Notes: a model not told the origin generated them from the letters alone. A DNA stretch of 64,000 nt from Oscillospiraceae bacterium (GCA_902778285.1 CACYXC010000007.1:1-64000); one strand, 5' to 3'; shown: positions 17,032 through 26,598, counted from the first letter of the stretch. Numbers and translations: made by a program.

Positions 17032-17080
17032 GAAGAGAATATACAATTATTCATGCGATTTTTGCATATTACACTTTGAC

Positions 17081-17126
17081 AGGAAAACAGCCGCTCGATA
17101 CGGGTATCGAGCGGCTGTTTTCCTGC
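17081..17126 (-). terminator. Terminator of the alpha/beta hydrolase gene
   Basis: A 46-nt inverted repeat with a stem of about 22 bp (CAGGAAAACAGCCGCTCGAT) lies 8 bp past the hydrolase stop. The arms end in a TTTTCC run on the minus strand, as expected for an intrinsic terminator. It also separates this gene from arcA. Confidence 0.75.
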
Positions 17127-17134
17127 GGAAGCGG

Positions 17135-17938
17135 TCACGACTCGAAGAAGCTGAGGATCCGCCGGCGGTAGTCCGGTGCGGTGTCGAAGGCGGCATGTCC
17201 GTATCCGACATACAGATACAGTCGGAAATCCGGGCGATCGTCCAGTTTTTCGGCGATCTCCATCGTGGCGTCGGAGTCCAGAACAGCATCCTCATACACG
17301 CCGAGGGCGAGCACCGGGCACCGGATTTTCTCCAGCTCGTCGGAGACGTTGAAGTCCTTTATCCCCTCGGCAAGGATGATGAAGCGCGAAAGCTCCGCGT
17401 TGGTCACGGCCGCTGCGGCCGCGATCAGCGTATCCCTGTACTGTTTGAAGACCTCCGGCGGATAGATCTCCCGCCCGAAGGCCAGATACAGGCCCTCCCT
17501 GTCCCCGGCTTTCGCCAGCCGGACCCAGTCCTCGATCACCCGATACTGCGCCTGCTGAACGTGGGCGGAGCTCGAGCCGAGCACCATCTTTCCCACGAGC
17601 TCCGGATGCTCGACCGCGAGCACCAGCGCGATCATGCCGCCCTGAGAAGCGCCGAAAAGACAGACCTTCCGCAGGCCGAGCGCCGCGAAGGCCTCCGCCG
17701 TGTCCCGCGCCATGTCGCGCACCGTATAGAGGGACGGCAGCTCCGCGCGCCGGTCAAAGACATAGATCGTATAGCTGTCCTCGAGGGACTGATAGGCCGC
17801 GGCTACGGCGTCCGCCGCGCCCATGACGCTCTGGATGCTCAGGCCGGGCAGGATGACCAGCGTTTTATCGCCTCTGCCGAAGCGAAAATAGCGCATGGAA
17901 AAGCGCTCTGTCCGCACCGTCTCGATCTGAATGCTCAT
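17135..17938 (-). CDS. Alpha/beta hydrolase fold protein
   Basis: 267 residues with a canonical alpha/beta hydrolase layout. The oxyanion strand is VILPGLSIQS near residue 30, the nucleophile elbow is GASQGG near residue 100, and a C-terminal GHAAFDTAPDY segment holds the catalytic histidine; an aspartate near residue 220 (YEDAVLD) can complete the triad. Substrate cannot be predicted. It stands alone between its own terminator and a short region of no clear features, so it is probably monocistronic. Confidence 0.8.
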   Translation of the reverse strand: MSIQIETVRTERFSMRYFRFGRGDKTLVILPGLSIQSVMGAADAVAAAYQSLEDSYTIYVFDRRAELPSLYTVRDMARDTAEAFAALGLRKVCLFGASQGGMIALVLAVEHPELVGKMVLGSSSAHVQQAQYRVIEDWVRLAKAGDREGLYLAFGREIYPPEVFKQYRDTLIAAAAAVTNAELSRFIILAEGIKDFNVSDELEKIRCPVLALGVYEDAVLDSDATMEIAEKLDDRPDFRLYLYVGYGHAAFDTAPDYRRRILSFFES

Positions 17939-18036
17939 GTTTCCACCTCGATCATTCGTAAACCCCGCGGACTCAGTTCCGCATCGTCAGCCCGACGTAC
18001 AGGCTTCTGTCTGAGATTCGAATAAAGCCGTCTTGA

Positions 18037-18073
18037 CACAGGCCGAAAGGGCGTCACGCCCTTTCGGCCTGTG
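18037..18073 (-). terminator. Terminator of the MscS-like gene
   Basis: A strong CACAGGCCGAAAGGGCGT stem and its complement lie 26 bp past the MscS-like stop codon on the minus strand. TCAAGACGG follows rather than a long U-tract, so the hairpin is clear but termination is inferred. Confidence 0.65.
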
Positions 18074-18098
18074 ATCCCATATGTAGTTGAACCGGCTC

Positions 18099-19472
18099 TC
18101 AGTCGAGCGCTTTGGAGACGATCAGCTCGACCCGCTCCGTGGTCACGCTGACGCGCACGTCGCTGGCCACAGCACCGAGGATGGATTTTCCGATCTCTTC
18201 CTCCTCGAGCCCGGCCTCGCTGAGCTGCCAGACAAAGCTGTTCTTGCCCTTGCTGCCTTTCTCCGGCGGACGCTTGAGCCCCATGAGCACCGCTTCCCAG
18301 ACCTTTCCAGCGATGCTGTTGGCGGCTTCGTTCCTGCCCGAGGTGGAGAGGTTGATGAGCTTCTTGTACGCCTCGCTGCCGACCTTTGCGTCGAAGCGCA
18401 GGTGGATCCGATAGATCTCGCCCGTGCCCTCGATCCAGAAATCTCTGCTCGTATGGTCCACTACCCGCTGGACAAAGCCGAGGGATTCCTCCGTCAGCAG
18501 TTCCAGCTGCACGGCCGCGCGCTTTTCGAGGTTCTGGCGCTTGGCGTAGCCGCGCGCGGTCTGGATCGCGTCCTCCAGGCCGCTCTCGCCCGGGATCATG
18601 TGAACCGTGTTGGTGCGGATATGGCGCTTGGCAGGAGTGGCGGCCTTCTCCGGAACCGCGGTCTCGACCGGAGGCGTCACCTTGGTTCCCTCGAACTGAT
18701 TGACGTTGACATACTGGTATGGGATCTCGATGCCGTATCTGCGGAAGGCGTTGAGCACCCGCGTGTTCACATCGGTGATGGCCTTGCAGCCGTCCGTCTC
18801 CCTGGCGACCCAGATGGTCGTCTCCAGGATGAGAGCGCTGCTGTCGAACTTGAAGAAATAGACGGGGCTTGAGTCTTCATGGATGCCGTTATTCTCCACG
18901 CTCAGGGTATAGGGGCTGGCCGCGACGCAGTCACGGATGACATCCATGGCTTTCTGCACATCTGTTTCGTAGCTGACAGAATAGCTGAGATGTATCCCGC
19001 GCCGATCTTTCATCCGATAACTCGTATTGGTGACCACACGGGAGTTGAGCTCGCTGTTGGGAATAATGACGCGGAAGCCGTCATAAATTGCGATCACGGT
19101 ATGGCGCAGCGTGATGTCCTCCACGACGCCGGTCGCCGCCCCGTCGATGATGACCCTGTCGCCGATCTCAAAGGGCTTGTGGATGCTGATGAGCAGGCCG
19201 CTCATGACGGCCGAGATCACCGGCTGCGCGGCAAAGCCGAGGATAGCCACGACAAGAGCGGAGCCGCGCAGCAGGATGGAGCGCATGTTCAGCTCCGGGT
19301 CGATCGCCTCGAGCATTTCGGAAAGGCAGAGTATGAAAATAATCAGCCTGATGATCTGCAGGAGATACTTCCCGTGCAGACTGCTGCGGAACTTCGTCTG
19401 ATTTTTCAGATACGCGATCACAAGGTTTGAGACCACAATGATCGCGATCAGAATGATGAACTTGATGGTCAT
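18099..19472 (-). CDS. MscS-family mechanosensitive channel-like membrane protein
   Basis: 457 residues. Three hydrophobic helices fill the first 105 residues. The third, pore-lining helix region (LGFAAQPVISAVMSGLLI) and the following beta domain (PFEIGDRVIIDGATG-like, then VEDITLRHTVI and IPNSEL) are diagnostic of MscS. The C-terminal half (after about residue 260) is longer than in minimal MscS; it is mixed alpha/beta and contains a segment repeating the beta-domain style around YRIHLRFDAKVG. It should release osmolytes on membrane stretch. The ATG at 19472 has AGAGGAG upstream; an earlier in-frame start is less likely. Confidence 0.85.
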   Translation of the reverse strand: MTIKFIILIAIIVVSNLVIAYLKNQTKFRSSLHGKYLLQIIRLIIFILCLSEMLEAIDPELNMRSILLRGSALVVAILGFAAQPVISAVMSGLLISIHKPFEIGDRVIIDGAATGVVEDITLRHTVIAIYDGFRVIIPNSELNSRVVTNTSYRMKDRRGIHLSYSVSYETDVQKAMDVIRDCVAASPYTLSVENNGIHEDSSPVYFFKFDSSALILETTIWVARETDGCKAITDVNTRVLNAFRRYGIEIPYQYVNVNQFEGTKVTPPVETAVPEKAATPAKRHIRTNTVHMIPGESGLEDAIQTARGYAKRQNLEKRAAVQLELLTEESLGFVQRVVDHTSRDFWIEGTGEIYRIHLRFDAKVGSEAYKKLINLSTSGRNEAANSIAGKVWEAVLMGLKRPPEKGSKGKNSFVWQLSEAGLEEEEIGKSILGAVASDVRVSVTTERVELIVSKALD

Positions 19473-19537
19473 ATCCGGTCTCCTCTGTCTTTCTTCGGGA
19501 GCAAAAAGAAGTCGATGATTATGCGAAAACAAACAGC

Positions 19538-20746
19538 TTATCGATAGGCAAGCAGGGTGAGGATCACATAGAAGGCGATCATGCCGCCGAATATCAGGCC
19601 CTGCTTGAGCTTATGTTCGGTCAGAAGTCCCACGAACTCGCGCACCGCGGCGTTGGGCCAGAAGTACCATTTGGTCTTCGCACCCATGCCGACCGCGCGC
19701 ATCTTGACCCGCCGGGCATAGAGCCCGCCGCGGAACACGTGGTAGTTGGTGGTCGAGAAGGCGACCTTTCCCCCGGGATCTGCCGCCTGAATGATCTCCT
19801 TTGAAAACTTCATGTTCTCAAAGGTGTCCCGGGAACGGTCCTCGACCAGGATCCGCTCCTCCGGCACGCCCTGCTCCAGCAGATAGCCCTTCATCGAGGC
19901 GGCCTCGGAGATCGGCTCGTCCGGTCCCTGTCCGCCGGAGGGTATGAAGACCGGCTTCTTTCCGGTCAGTTCCTCCTGCTTTTCGGCAAAGCGAAGCGCC
20001 CGGTCGACCCGGCCGCGCAGCAGCGGCGAAGGGGTCCCGTCCCTGCGGATGCCGCAGCCGAGGATGATGATGAAGTCCTTATCCGGCTCAGGCTCATAAC
20101 GGATCACGATCGCATCGGCGACCATGATGCCGAGCAGCATACATTCAAAATAGAGATAGACCGCGGCAAAGAGGTTGACGATCAGATCGTGGAGCATGAC
20201 CTCTCTCTGACTGCCGGAGGCATAGCGGTCAAACAGGAAAATAAACAGGAAGCCCCCCACCAGCAGGAAGGAGAGGATGATCCCCAGTATGTTGACAAAG
20301 CGCTTCCCCTCATGCCGGATCAGCGAGATATTGGACACGCACAGCGCGATCGAGAACACAAAGAGAAAGGGAGCCGACAGCAGCACATAGGACTTGGCCG
20401 AGTCGAGGATCAGATGCAGGATCTCTCTTGCTACGTAGAGCTCCGGCCGGCGGATCAGCTTCACGGTCAGGTCGGTCTGCAGGATCAGCACCGCCAGAAG
20501 GAACAGCGCGAAGCCCATGTAGAAGATCGTGTTGTAGGAATAGGGATTGTACTGGATCTGCTTGAAAAAGGCCGAGAGCAGCAGTACCAGAACGATCACG
20601 TAATACACGATGAAGCAGACGCTGATCGCGGCGCCGTACACGTCCGCTCCGAGCCGTATAAAAACCGCGAGGACCGCCAGGAGCACGACGGACAGCGCCG
20701 CGATGTTCCACAGCTTCGGTTTCTTGTCTCTCGTGTCAAATTTCAT
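19538..20746 (-). CDS. YdcF/ElyC/SanA (DUF218) family membrane protein
   Basis: 402 residues. The first 200 residues form about six membrane helices, and the C-terminal domain is DUF218, with IILGCGIRRDGTPSPLLRGRVDRA near residue 240 and PSGGQGPDEPISEA near 275 as the family landmarks, closing with a final membrane helix. ElyC and SanA homologues affect envelope integrity and peptidoglycan or lipid carrier use, with no proven reaction. The gene overlaps the preceding PHP gene by 11 bp and is therefore coupled to it. Function here is a family-level guess. Confidence 0.8.
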   Translation of the reverse strand: MKFDTRDKKPKLWNIAALSVVLLAVLAVFIRLGADVYGAAISVCFIVYYVIVLVLLLSAFFKQIQYNPYSYNTIFYMGFALFLLAVLILQTDLTVKLIRRPELYVAREILHLILDSAKSYVLLSAPFLFVFSIALCVSNISLIRHEGKRFVNILGIILSFLLVGGFLFIFLFDRYASGSQREVMLHDLIVNLFAAVYLYFECMLLGIMVADAIVIRYEPEPDKDFIIILGCGIRRDGTPSPLLRGRVDRALRFAEKQEELTGKKPVFIPSGGQGPDEPISEAASMKGYLLEQGVPEERILVEDRSRDTFENMKFSKEIIQAADPGGKVAFSTTNYHVFRGGLYARRVKMRAVGMGAKTKWYFWPNAAVREFVGLLTEHKLKQGLIFGGMIAFYVILTLLAYR

Positions 20747-21617
20747 GCTTTTTCTGCTTCTTTTCCGTATCGTTCAAAAATCTCCGCAGGCCCTCGGGCC
20801 ACGCCGCAGCCTCGTCCAGCCCCGTGTCGCCGAGGTCGATCAGCTTGTTTTTCCCGTGGTAGTCGCTGCCCGCCGTCACATACAGCCCGAGGCGCTCCGC
20901 AAAGGAGAGCAGCTCCCCGCGGATCCTGGGCGTAAAGCCGGAATAAAAGGCCTCGACCCCCTGCAGTCCGAACTCCATGAGCCTCTGCAGGCGTTTTTCC
21001 ATCTCCGCGCCGAGGATCAGCTGGTCGCCGTCCCCATAGCTGGGGTGCGCCAGGACGGGAATGCCGCCGCCGCCCAGGATGCTCTGAATAGCCTGTTCCG
21101 GGCGGACGTACTCATTCCGGAAGTGGATGCGGTTGATGAAGTCCTTGATCGCCTGCTCCTTCGTCTCGGCGTAGCCGAGCCGGACCATCAGGTTCGCAAT
21201 GTGCGGCTTGCCGGGGTTATCCTGCGCGAACAGCCAGTTCAGCTCCTTTTCGGGAAAGGCGAAGCCGAATTCCTTTTTCAAAAAATCCAGACGCGCCTGT
21301 ACCTTGTTCATGCGCAGACCGTGGCCGGTCTCCACAAGTTTTCGGATCGGCTCCGCATCCGGGTCATAACCGTAGCCGAGGATGTGATATTTTCCCTCCT
21401 CGTCGCGGCAGGAGAACTCCGCACCGGTCAGGAAGGCGGGGTCACCCTCCGCCAGTAACGGAGGAATGATCCTGCCGGCCTTCACCGCATCGTGGTCCGT
21501 CACCGCGAAAAGGGCGATGCCCGCCTCTCTGACGCGCGCAAGGATCTCCTCGGGCGTATCCGTGCCGTCTGAGACCGTGCTGTGCATATGCAGATCGATT
21601 TTCAAGTGCTGCTCCAT
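20736..21617 (-). CDS. PHP-domain metal-dependent phosphoesterase
   Basis: 293 residues of a polymerase and histidinol phosphatase (PHP) domain. Metal-site motifs in order are DLHMHSTVSDG (residues 8-18), TDHD near 40, GAEFS near 65, LAHPSYG near 195 and AGSDYHG near 250. The length and arrangement resemble the YciV/RNase AM and TrpH-like branch, which removes phosphate or nucleotides from the 5-prime end of small RNAs, or 3-prime,5-prime-nucleotide phosphates. It overlaps the ElyC-like gene, so the pair is one transcript. The ATG lies directly behind GCAGGAAG, a tight but usable site. Confidence 0.82.
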   Translation of the reverse strand: MEQHLKIDLHMHSTVSDGTDTPEEILARVREAGIALFAVTDHDAVKAGRIIPPLLAEGDPAFLTGAEFSCRDEEGKYHILGYGYDPDAEPIRKLVETGHGLRMNKVQARLDFLKKEFGFAFPEKELNWLFAQDNPGKPHIANLMVRLGYAETKEQAIKDFINRIHFRNEYVRPEQAIQSILGGGGIPVLAHPSYGDGDQLILGAEMEKRLQRLMEFGLQGVEAFYSGFTPRIRGELLSFAERLGLYVTAGSDYHGKNKLIDLGDTGLDEAAAWPEGLRRFLNDTEKKQKKHEI

Positions 21618-21695
21618 CTTCCTGCTGTCCGATCGTCAATTGTCTGAATGCCCCACGGCACTTGCCGTGAGGCGCCTTTGTGCGCCGTCAGGCTC

Positions 21696-23249
21696 TCACA
21701 GCCTTTTCTTCAGCGTCAGGATGTTCTGGCCGTCTTTGTACTCATAGGCCACGTCGTCCATGATCTGCTTGGTCATGAAGATCCCCAGGCCGCCGATGTC
21801 CCGCTGCGACGCGGGGAGCGTCACATCCGGGTCCTCCCGCGCCACGGGATCGTAGGGGATGCCGTGGTCCACAAAGGTGATCGTCACCGAAACCGGCTCG
21901 TCGGAGACCTCCACGCGCACCTTCGCCTTTCCCTTTTCCGGGACATAGGCGTAGCTGGCGATGTTCACGAAAATCTCTTCGACCGCCACGGCGATCTGCA
22001 TCTGCGCTTTCACGGGACAGTCCGCCGCTTCGAGGTGCTCGTCCACAAAGGCCTGCACCTCCTGCAGCCTATCTTCTTCGGCGTCAATCTCCAGCTCGTT
22101 GAGGCTGAAGAGCAGCGTATCCGTTTTCTCCAGCAGCGCGAGCAGCTCTTCCTTCCACAAGGCGATCTCCGCCCTGGTCTTTTCGTTCTCCAGACCCTTT
22201 CGGCGGATGGAGCGGCGGATCATGCGGGTATAGCCGAGGACGCGCGCCTTATCTTCGACCTCGCGGATCTTGGTCTCGCAGTTCGTACCCAGATAGGCCG
22301 AGAGCGATCTGTGCCAGAAGCGCCTGCCGGTCTCGTAATCAAAGCCCTGGAATCGCTTGATGGTCTCGTGGTCCAGCTCGGAATAGCCGACGAGGGAGTT
22401 GAACATGCTCGCCAGCTCAAAGATCGGATGACCGACCGCCAGCGTGTCCATGTCGATGATCAGCACTTCGTCGTTCTGCAGCATCAGGTTCTTCGTATGG
22501 TAATCCCCGTGGATCATGTGATCGTCGTGGGGCACCGCTTCTATCAGCGCCAGCAGCTTTTTGCCGGCCTCCCCGGGCAGATGGTCCTGCATGAAGCGCG
22601 CCCAGGAGAGCGCCGTCTCCTTCATGTCGGGCAGCTTCCCGGCCGGCACCTGCGTCTCGTGGATCTTTTTGAGCATTTTGACATATTCCTGGACGCAGAA
22701 GTCCATCTTCTCCGGCTCTTCCGCGAGGATCTTGGAGAAAGATCTGGCGTTGAGCAGCTCGAACACCGAGCCGTAGCTGTCGCCCACACGGACCACGTCG
22801 TAGGAGATGGCGGTGGGGATGCCGAGAATCAGCGCGAGCTTTGCCACTTCGCGCTCATGCTGGATATCGGCAAGCGCGTCGGCGTTGTTGTAGACCTTGA
22901 TCACGTTGTCCTGGTCGATGCGGTAGATCGAGCCGTTGGCGCCGCGGCCGATCTCCTCACAGCCGTCCAGGGTGACGACGCGATAGGCCTTCTCGACCGT
23001 CATCATCTCGGTGAAGCCCGTCATATCCAGGATCTCATAGACCTCGGAGTTGACGTTCACGATCCGCAGATCCGGGCAGTTTTTCTTGATGCGGAGGATG
23101 ATGCGCAGGCCGGCGGAGGAGATGTACTCCAGCGCCGCCGCGTCCAGAACGACCGCTTCCCTGCTTTTGCCCTCCAGCTGGGCGAGAATGCTCTTCTCCA
23201 CCTGGGAGGCGTTATTGGAATCGATCCGTCCCTTCAGTTCAATCGTCAT
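21696..23249 (-). CDS. STAS - aminoglycoside-phosphotransferase-like kinase - HATPase fusion
   Basis: 517 residues with three domains rarely joined. Residues 1-95 are an anti-sigma-antagonist STAS domain with the switch serine in YISSAGLR (Ser44/45). Residues about 97-330 are a protein/small-molecule kinase of the APH type: GRGANGSIYRI loop, IKVY lysine, HGDYHTKN catalytic loop (247-254) and IDMD metal site (265-268). Residues about 380-517 are an RsbW/SpoIIAB-like HATPase with EEIFVNI (N box, 424-430), DHGIP (461-465) and GGLGIFM (486-492). It could phosphorylate STAS proteins, including its own STAS domain, while the middle kinase acts on an unknown substrate. It overlaps the SpoIIE-type phosphatase gene by 11 bp and is last in the operon. 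Confidence 0.88.
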   Translation of the reverse strand: MTIELKGRIDSNNASQVEKSILAQLEGKSREAVVLDAAALEYISSAGLRIILRIKKNCPDLRIVNVNSEVYEILDMTGFTEMMTVEKAYRVVTLDGCEEIGRGANGSIYRIDQDNVIKVYNNADALADIQHEREVAKLALILGIPTAISYDVVRVGDSYGSVFELLNARSFSKILAEEPEKMDFCVQEYVKMLKKIHETQVPAGKLPDMKETALSWARFMQDHLPGEAGKKLLALIEAVPHDDHMIHGDYHTKNLMLQNDEVLIIDMDTLAVGHPIFELASMFNSLVGYSELDHETIKRFQGFDYETGRRFWHRSLSAYLGTNCETKIREVEDKARVLGYTRMIRRSIRRKGLENEKTRAEIALWKEELLALLEKTDTLLFSLNELEIDAEEDRLQEVQAFVDEHLEAADCPVKAQMQIAVAVEEIFVNIASYAYVPEKGKAKVRVEVSDEPVSVTITFVDHGIPYDPVAREDPDVTLPASQRDIGGLGIFMTKQIMDDVAYEYKDGQNILTLKKRL

Positions 23250-25032
23250 GTCGCGACTCTCCCTTGTACTCCATGCAGAGCATGGTCAGATCGTCAAACT
23301 GTTCCGCGTCTTTCACAAAGCCGTCCACCGCCCTGTGGACGTTCTGGAGGAGCTGCCGCGGCGCGGCGTCAGGCTCCTCATTGAGGGCCTCGAGCATGTG
23401 CCCGATGCCGAACATCCTGTTCTCCGTATCCGTCGCCTCAGGCACGCCGTCCGTGTAGAGGAAGAGCTTTGTGCCGGGCTCCAGCCGCAGCTCGTATTCC
23501 TTGTAGTGTGTGTTCTCCATCGCGCCGATGACCAGCCCGTGCTTTTCCTTCAGGAGTTCAAAGCTGCCTCCAGGCCGTTTGATGGCGGGATACTCGTGCC
23601 CGGCGTTCGCCGTTGTGAGCTTTCCGGTGGAGATTTCCAGGATGCCGAGCCAGACGGTAACGAACATGTCTTCCGGATTGTTGGAGCAGATCGCCTCGTT
23701 GGTCTTGTTCAGGATCTCCGCGGAAGAGCGGCCCAGCATGGCGCAGCTCTGCAAAATGATTTTGGAGACCATCATGAACAGAGCGCCCGGGATCCCCTTT
23801 CCGGACACGTCCGCCATGACCAGACAGAGGTGATCGTCGTCGATCAGGAAAAAGTCGTAGAAATCGCCGCCGACCTCGCGGGCAGGATTCATCACGGCGT
23901 AGATGTCGAACTCCTCCCGGTTCGGGAAGGGCGGGAAGGTGTGCGGCACAAAGGCCGCCTGAAGCCGGGTCGCGAGCGAGAGCTCCGTCGAGATGCGCTC
24001 CTTCTCCGCGGTGATGGCCTCATTTCGGCGCATATACCGGTCGAGCTCGCTTGTCAGCTCCACGACATCCTCCGAGAGCTGTCCGATCTCGTTGTGCGGC
24101 TTGACCTCCGCGAGGTTTTTGGCCACGGTCTCGCTGTCCTTTGTTTTTCTGTACAGCCGGATATTGTGCTGGACCCTGTCCAGCGGGCGCAGCACAAAAA
24201 CAAAGATCAGGCCGAGGCACAGCAGGGACAGGAGGATCTGATAGAACATGGCAAAGGCGGTCCCGCGCCATGTCTGGGTGTCGACATCATTCGTCAGGCT
24301 GGAGAGCGAATAGGTCATACCGATAAGCACCTTATGCTCGTCGACGTCGCACAGGAAAGAGTAGTAATCCACATACCCGCCGGCGTCAGCGAGAGATCCG
24401 TCGTGCTCGACGGCACTGCGCATGGCCGCCTGCTGGCTCTCTCCGACCTGAACGACGACGCCGAGAGGATAGACCTCCTCATAATTCGTGCCGCGGACTG
24501 CGCCGGGGTCCGCGCCGCTGAAGAGGAAGAACTGTCGGTCATAGGGCTCTTCCGTCAGTACACAGAAGAGATAATCTATATTGTGTGTCTGCTTGATCTG
24601 GTTGATGCGCGTGATCAGCCAGGAATAGCTGATCTCGGCATAGAGCTTCTGATCCTCCTCCGGGAGGGACCTGAGCGCGGACAGACCGACGTATTTGATC
24701 TGGATGTCCGGATTGCGCTCCTTAAAGAGCTGATACTTTTTTTCCGTCTCCGTCCCCGCGGTAAACTCCGCGTCGTACTCGATGTCCAGCGTATCGCTGT
24801 GGTCGTACCAGTAGCGCAGCAGCCAGCGATAGGCCGGAAACTCCCGTACCGTGAGGCTCACCTCATTGGCGACCTCCCCCGAATGGATCTCCGCCTGCAT
24901 CTTGACATTGGTATGCGAACGGGCATGCTGCGTGATAAAGGCGATGATGCCCGTTGCGAGGATGCTCAGCGCAAACAGCGTCGCGACCTGGAGGATGATG
25001 CTGCCTTTTCGTTTTTCTCTGCTTTTGTTCAT
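23239..25032 (-). CDS. Membrane sensor with SpoIIE/RsbU-type PP2C phosphatase domain
   Basis: 597 residues. A first membrane helix at about 12-32 and a second at about 265-285 flank an extracytoplasmic sensor region of about 230 residues. A HAMP-like linker with a helical stretch (about 290-375) follows. The C-terminal PP2C domain has REVGGDFYDFF, DVSGKGIPGALFM, NAGHEYP and FLYTDGVPEA, so its metal ligands look intact. Such proteins dephosphorylate STAS anti-sigma-factor antagonists in response to an outside signal. The operon offers two STAS partners. Domain edges were judged by eye. Confidence 0.88.
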   Translation of the reverse strand: MNKSREKRKGSIILQVATLFALSILATGIIAFITQHARSHTNVKMQAEIHSGEVANEVSLTVREFPAYRWLLRYWYDHSDTLDIEYDAEFTAGTETEKKYQLFKERNPDIQIKYVGLSALRSLPEEDQKLYAEISYSWLITRINQIKQTHNIDYLFCVLTEEPYDRQFFLFSGADPGAVRGTNYEEVYPLGVVVQVGESQQAAMRSAVEHDGSLADAGGYVDYYSFLCDVDEHKVLIGMTYSLSSLTNDVDTQTWRGTAFAMFYQILLSLLCLGLIFVFVLRPLDRVQHNIRLYRKTKDSETVAKNLAEVKPHNEIGQLSEDVVELTSELDRYMRRNEAITAEKERISTELSLATRLQAAFVPHTFPPFPNREEFDIYAVMNPAREVGGDFYDFFLIDDDHLCLVMADVSGKGIPGALFMMVSKIILQSCAMLGRSSAEILNKTNEAICSNNPEDMFVTVWLGILEISTGKLTTANAGHEYPAIKRPGGSFELLKEKHGLVIGAMENTHYKEYELRLEPGTKLFLYTDGVPEATDTENRMFGIGHMLEALNEEPDAAPRQLLQNVHRAVDGFVKDAEQFDDLTMLCMEYKGESRHDD

Positions 25033-25083
25033 GAGCGGGACACCTTTCGGAGTTCAGAATCTGGTTCTGTAAGGAGGCGCGCT

Positions 25084-26586
25084 TTACTCCGCCTCAGCCG
25101 GCTGGGACAGGGCCGCAATGTCCAGCGGCACCGTCTGCGTGATCTCGGTCTTGCCCTCGAGATCCTCATACACGAAGTTCAGGACCCAGCCCCTGCAGAG
25201 CACACAATGGTTGGTGCCGGAGACGAGCTGCGAGCCGAGGTGCAGCACGGCGTCCTCTATCTCAACGGAGGTGTCTCTGTCCGCTTTCCAGCTGCCGAGC
25301 ATCTTGCCCTCGGGCAGGTCGGAATTGCGGATCTCCCCGCTCTCGGCGATATCGCCGAGGTCAAGCACAACGATGTTGCGCACTTCCGCCTCCCCCGCGA
25401 GGCTCTCATAGACGGTCACAACCGCGTAGTAGACCGGCGCATTGGGGGTGACGGCCGCAGCCTCGCACAGCAGGCTGTAGTTTGTGCCGTTGACAAGCTG
25501 CGTCCCCAGCAGGGCCACCGGCGTATAGTTCACGCCCAGCAGGGCCTCGGAGGCTTTGCCGAAGGCGCTCAGGGCCTCCTCGGTCACGGCGCCGTCCTCG
25601 CTCAGGCGCCAGCCGCCGAGCGTCGTACCCGCGGAGGGCTGCGCGTCCATGGCCTCGGCCAGAGCGTCATACCACTCCTGCATGATCCCGGTCGCCTTGA
25701 CGTCGGGGTCCGTGTAGCTCAACTGCCATAGCGCCTCGTTTTCCCCGTTCCAGACCATGCGGACAAGGTTCTCGCTGCCCTCGGCCTTGAAAAAGTCAAA
25801 GCGGGTCTCCTCATCGGGGAATGCGAGCACAACGTACTCGCCGTCGGGGGCCTCGCCCTCGAAGCGGTCGAGGATCAGGCCGGAGGTCAGGCGCTCCACA
25901 TAGGGCAGGGCGTCAAAGCTCCCGCTCTCGGGCGCCAGAGGACCGTACTGCGTCGTGCTGACGCTGTAGTTGACCTCGGGCTGATAGGCGATGCGGGCCA
26001 GATACATCTCCAGTTCGCTGTTGCCGAAGCTGGCGGGGCTCAGCTGCGCATTCTCCGCGAGGAAGCCTGCGCGCACAGACTCCCAGGCCCACTCGGTGAG
26101 CTTGTTCCACTGCTCCTGATCCCGCGCCATCGCCTCGTTGTTTTCGCGCACAAAGCGCACGTCGGTGGGATGGTTAAAGACATAGTAATGCCCGTCGGCA
26201 TCCGCGGCGAAGAGCTCTCTGCCGGACATGTCGTTGCAGAGCATCTCATGCATCGCGTCTTCATCGATCCGGCTGATGCCGAAAAGCCAGCCGGCGCCGT
26301 CCTTGTCCCCGGCCGCCTCGAGAGACGCCCTCTCCGAAACGCTGAAAAGCATACCGTCTTTGGCGTCCTTCGGCGTCTCGGTAAGCACGAGCTCGTCGTA
26401 TGCCAGCGGGATCATCAGCTTCAGACCGTCGTTCTCATAGAGCTTGCCCGCCTCGCCTTCGGGGCGCAGCGCCGTATCGCCGACCGTCACGTTTTCCCCG
26501 GACGCGGAGAGCGCCGCGCCGCTTCCGCAGGCGGTGAGGGCGAAAAGCATGCAGACCGCCAGAAGTATCACTGTCGTTCTTTTCAT
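25084..26586 (-). CDS. Lipoprotein with two tandem cystatin-like modules
   Basis: 500 residues starting with a lipoprotein signal (MKRTT, hydrophobic core, LTAC with the lipidated cysteine about residue 20). The first 300 residues are not recognised. The C-terminus shows a repeated unit: LGGWRLSEDGA, then TQLVNGTNYSLLC (QLVNGTNY at residues 363-370), and LGSWKADRDTS, then SQLVSGTNHCVLC (QLVSGTNH at 453-460). QxVxGTNY is the inhibitory hairpin of cystatins, and the first unit also has a preceding amphipathic helix and a later YAVVTVYESLAG strand like the stefin FKSLPG strand. It may bind or sense a protein or inhibit a cysteine protease outside the cell. It lies between the STAS and phosphatase genes of the operon. 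Confidence 0.75.
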   Translation of the reverse strand: MKRTTVILLAVCMLFALTACGSGAALSASGENVTVGDTALRPEGEAGKLYENDGLKLMIPLAYDELVLTETPKDAKDGMLFSVSERASLEAAGDKDGAGWLFGISRIDEDAMHEMLCNDMSGRELFAADADGHYYVFNHPTDVRFVRENNEAMARDQEQWNKLTEWAWESVRAGFLAENAQLSPASFGNSELEMYLARIAYQPEVNYSVSTTQYGPLAPESGSFDALPYVERLTSGLILDRFEGEAPDGEYVVLAFPDEETRFDFFKAEGSENLVRMVWNGENEALWQLSYTDPDVKATGIMQEWYDALAEAMDAQPSAGTTLGGWRLSEDGAVTEEALSAFGKASEALLGVNYTPVALLGTQLVNGTNYSLLCEAAAVTPNAPVYYAVVTVYESLAGEAEVRNIVVLDLGDIAESGEIRNSDLPEGKMLGSWKADRDTSVEIEDAVLHLGSQLVSGTNHCVLCRGWVLNFVYEDLEGKTEITQTVPLDIAALSQPAEAE

Positions 26587-26598
26587 AGCGTAAGCACC

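Noticed and set aside
17081..17126. Another copy of the terminator-duplicating element
   Set aside because: It is a single long terminator hairpin without H1-H4 sequences or a second copy nearby.
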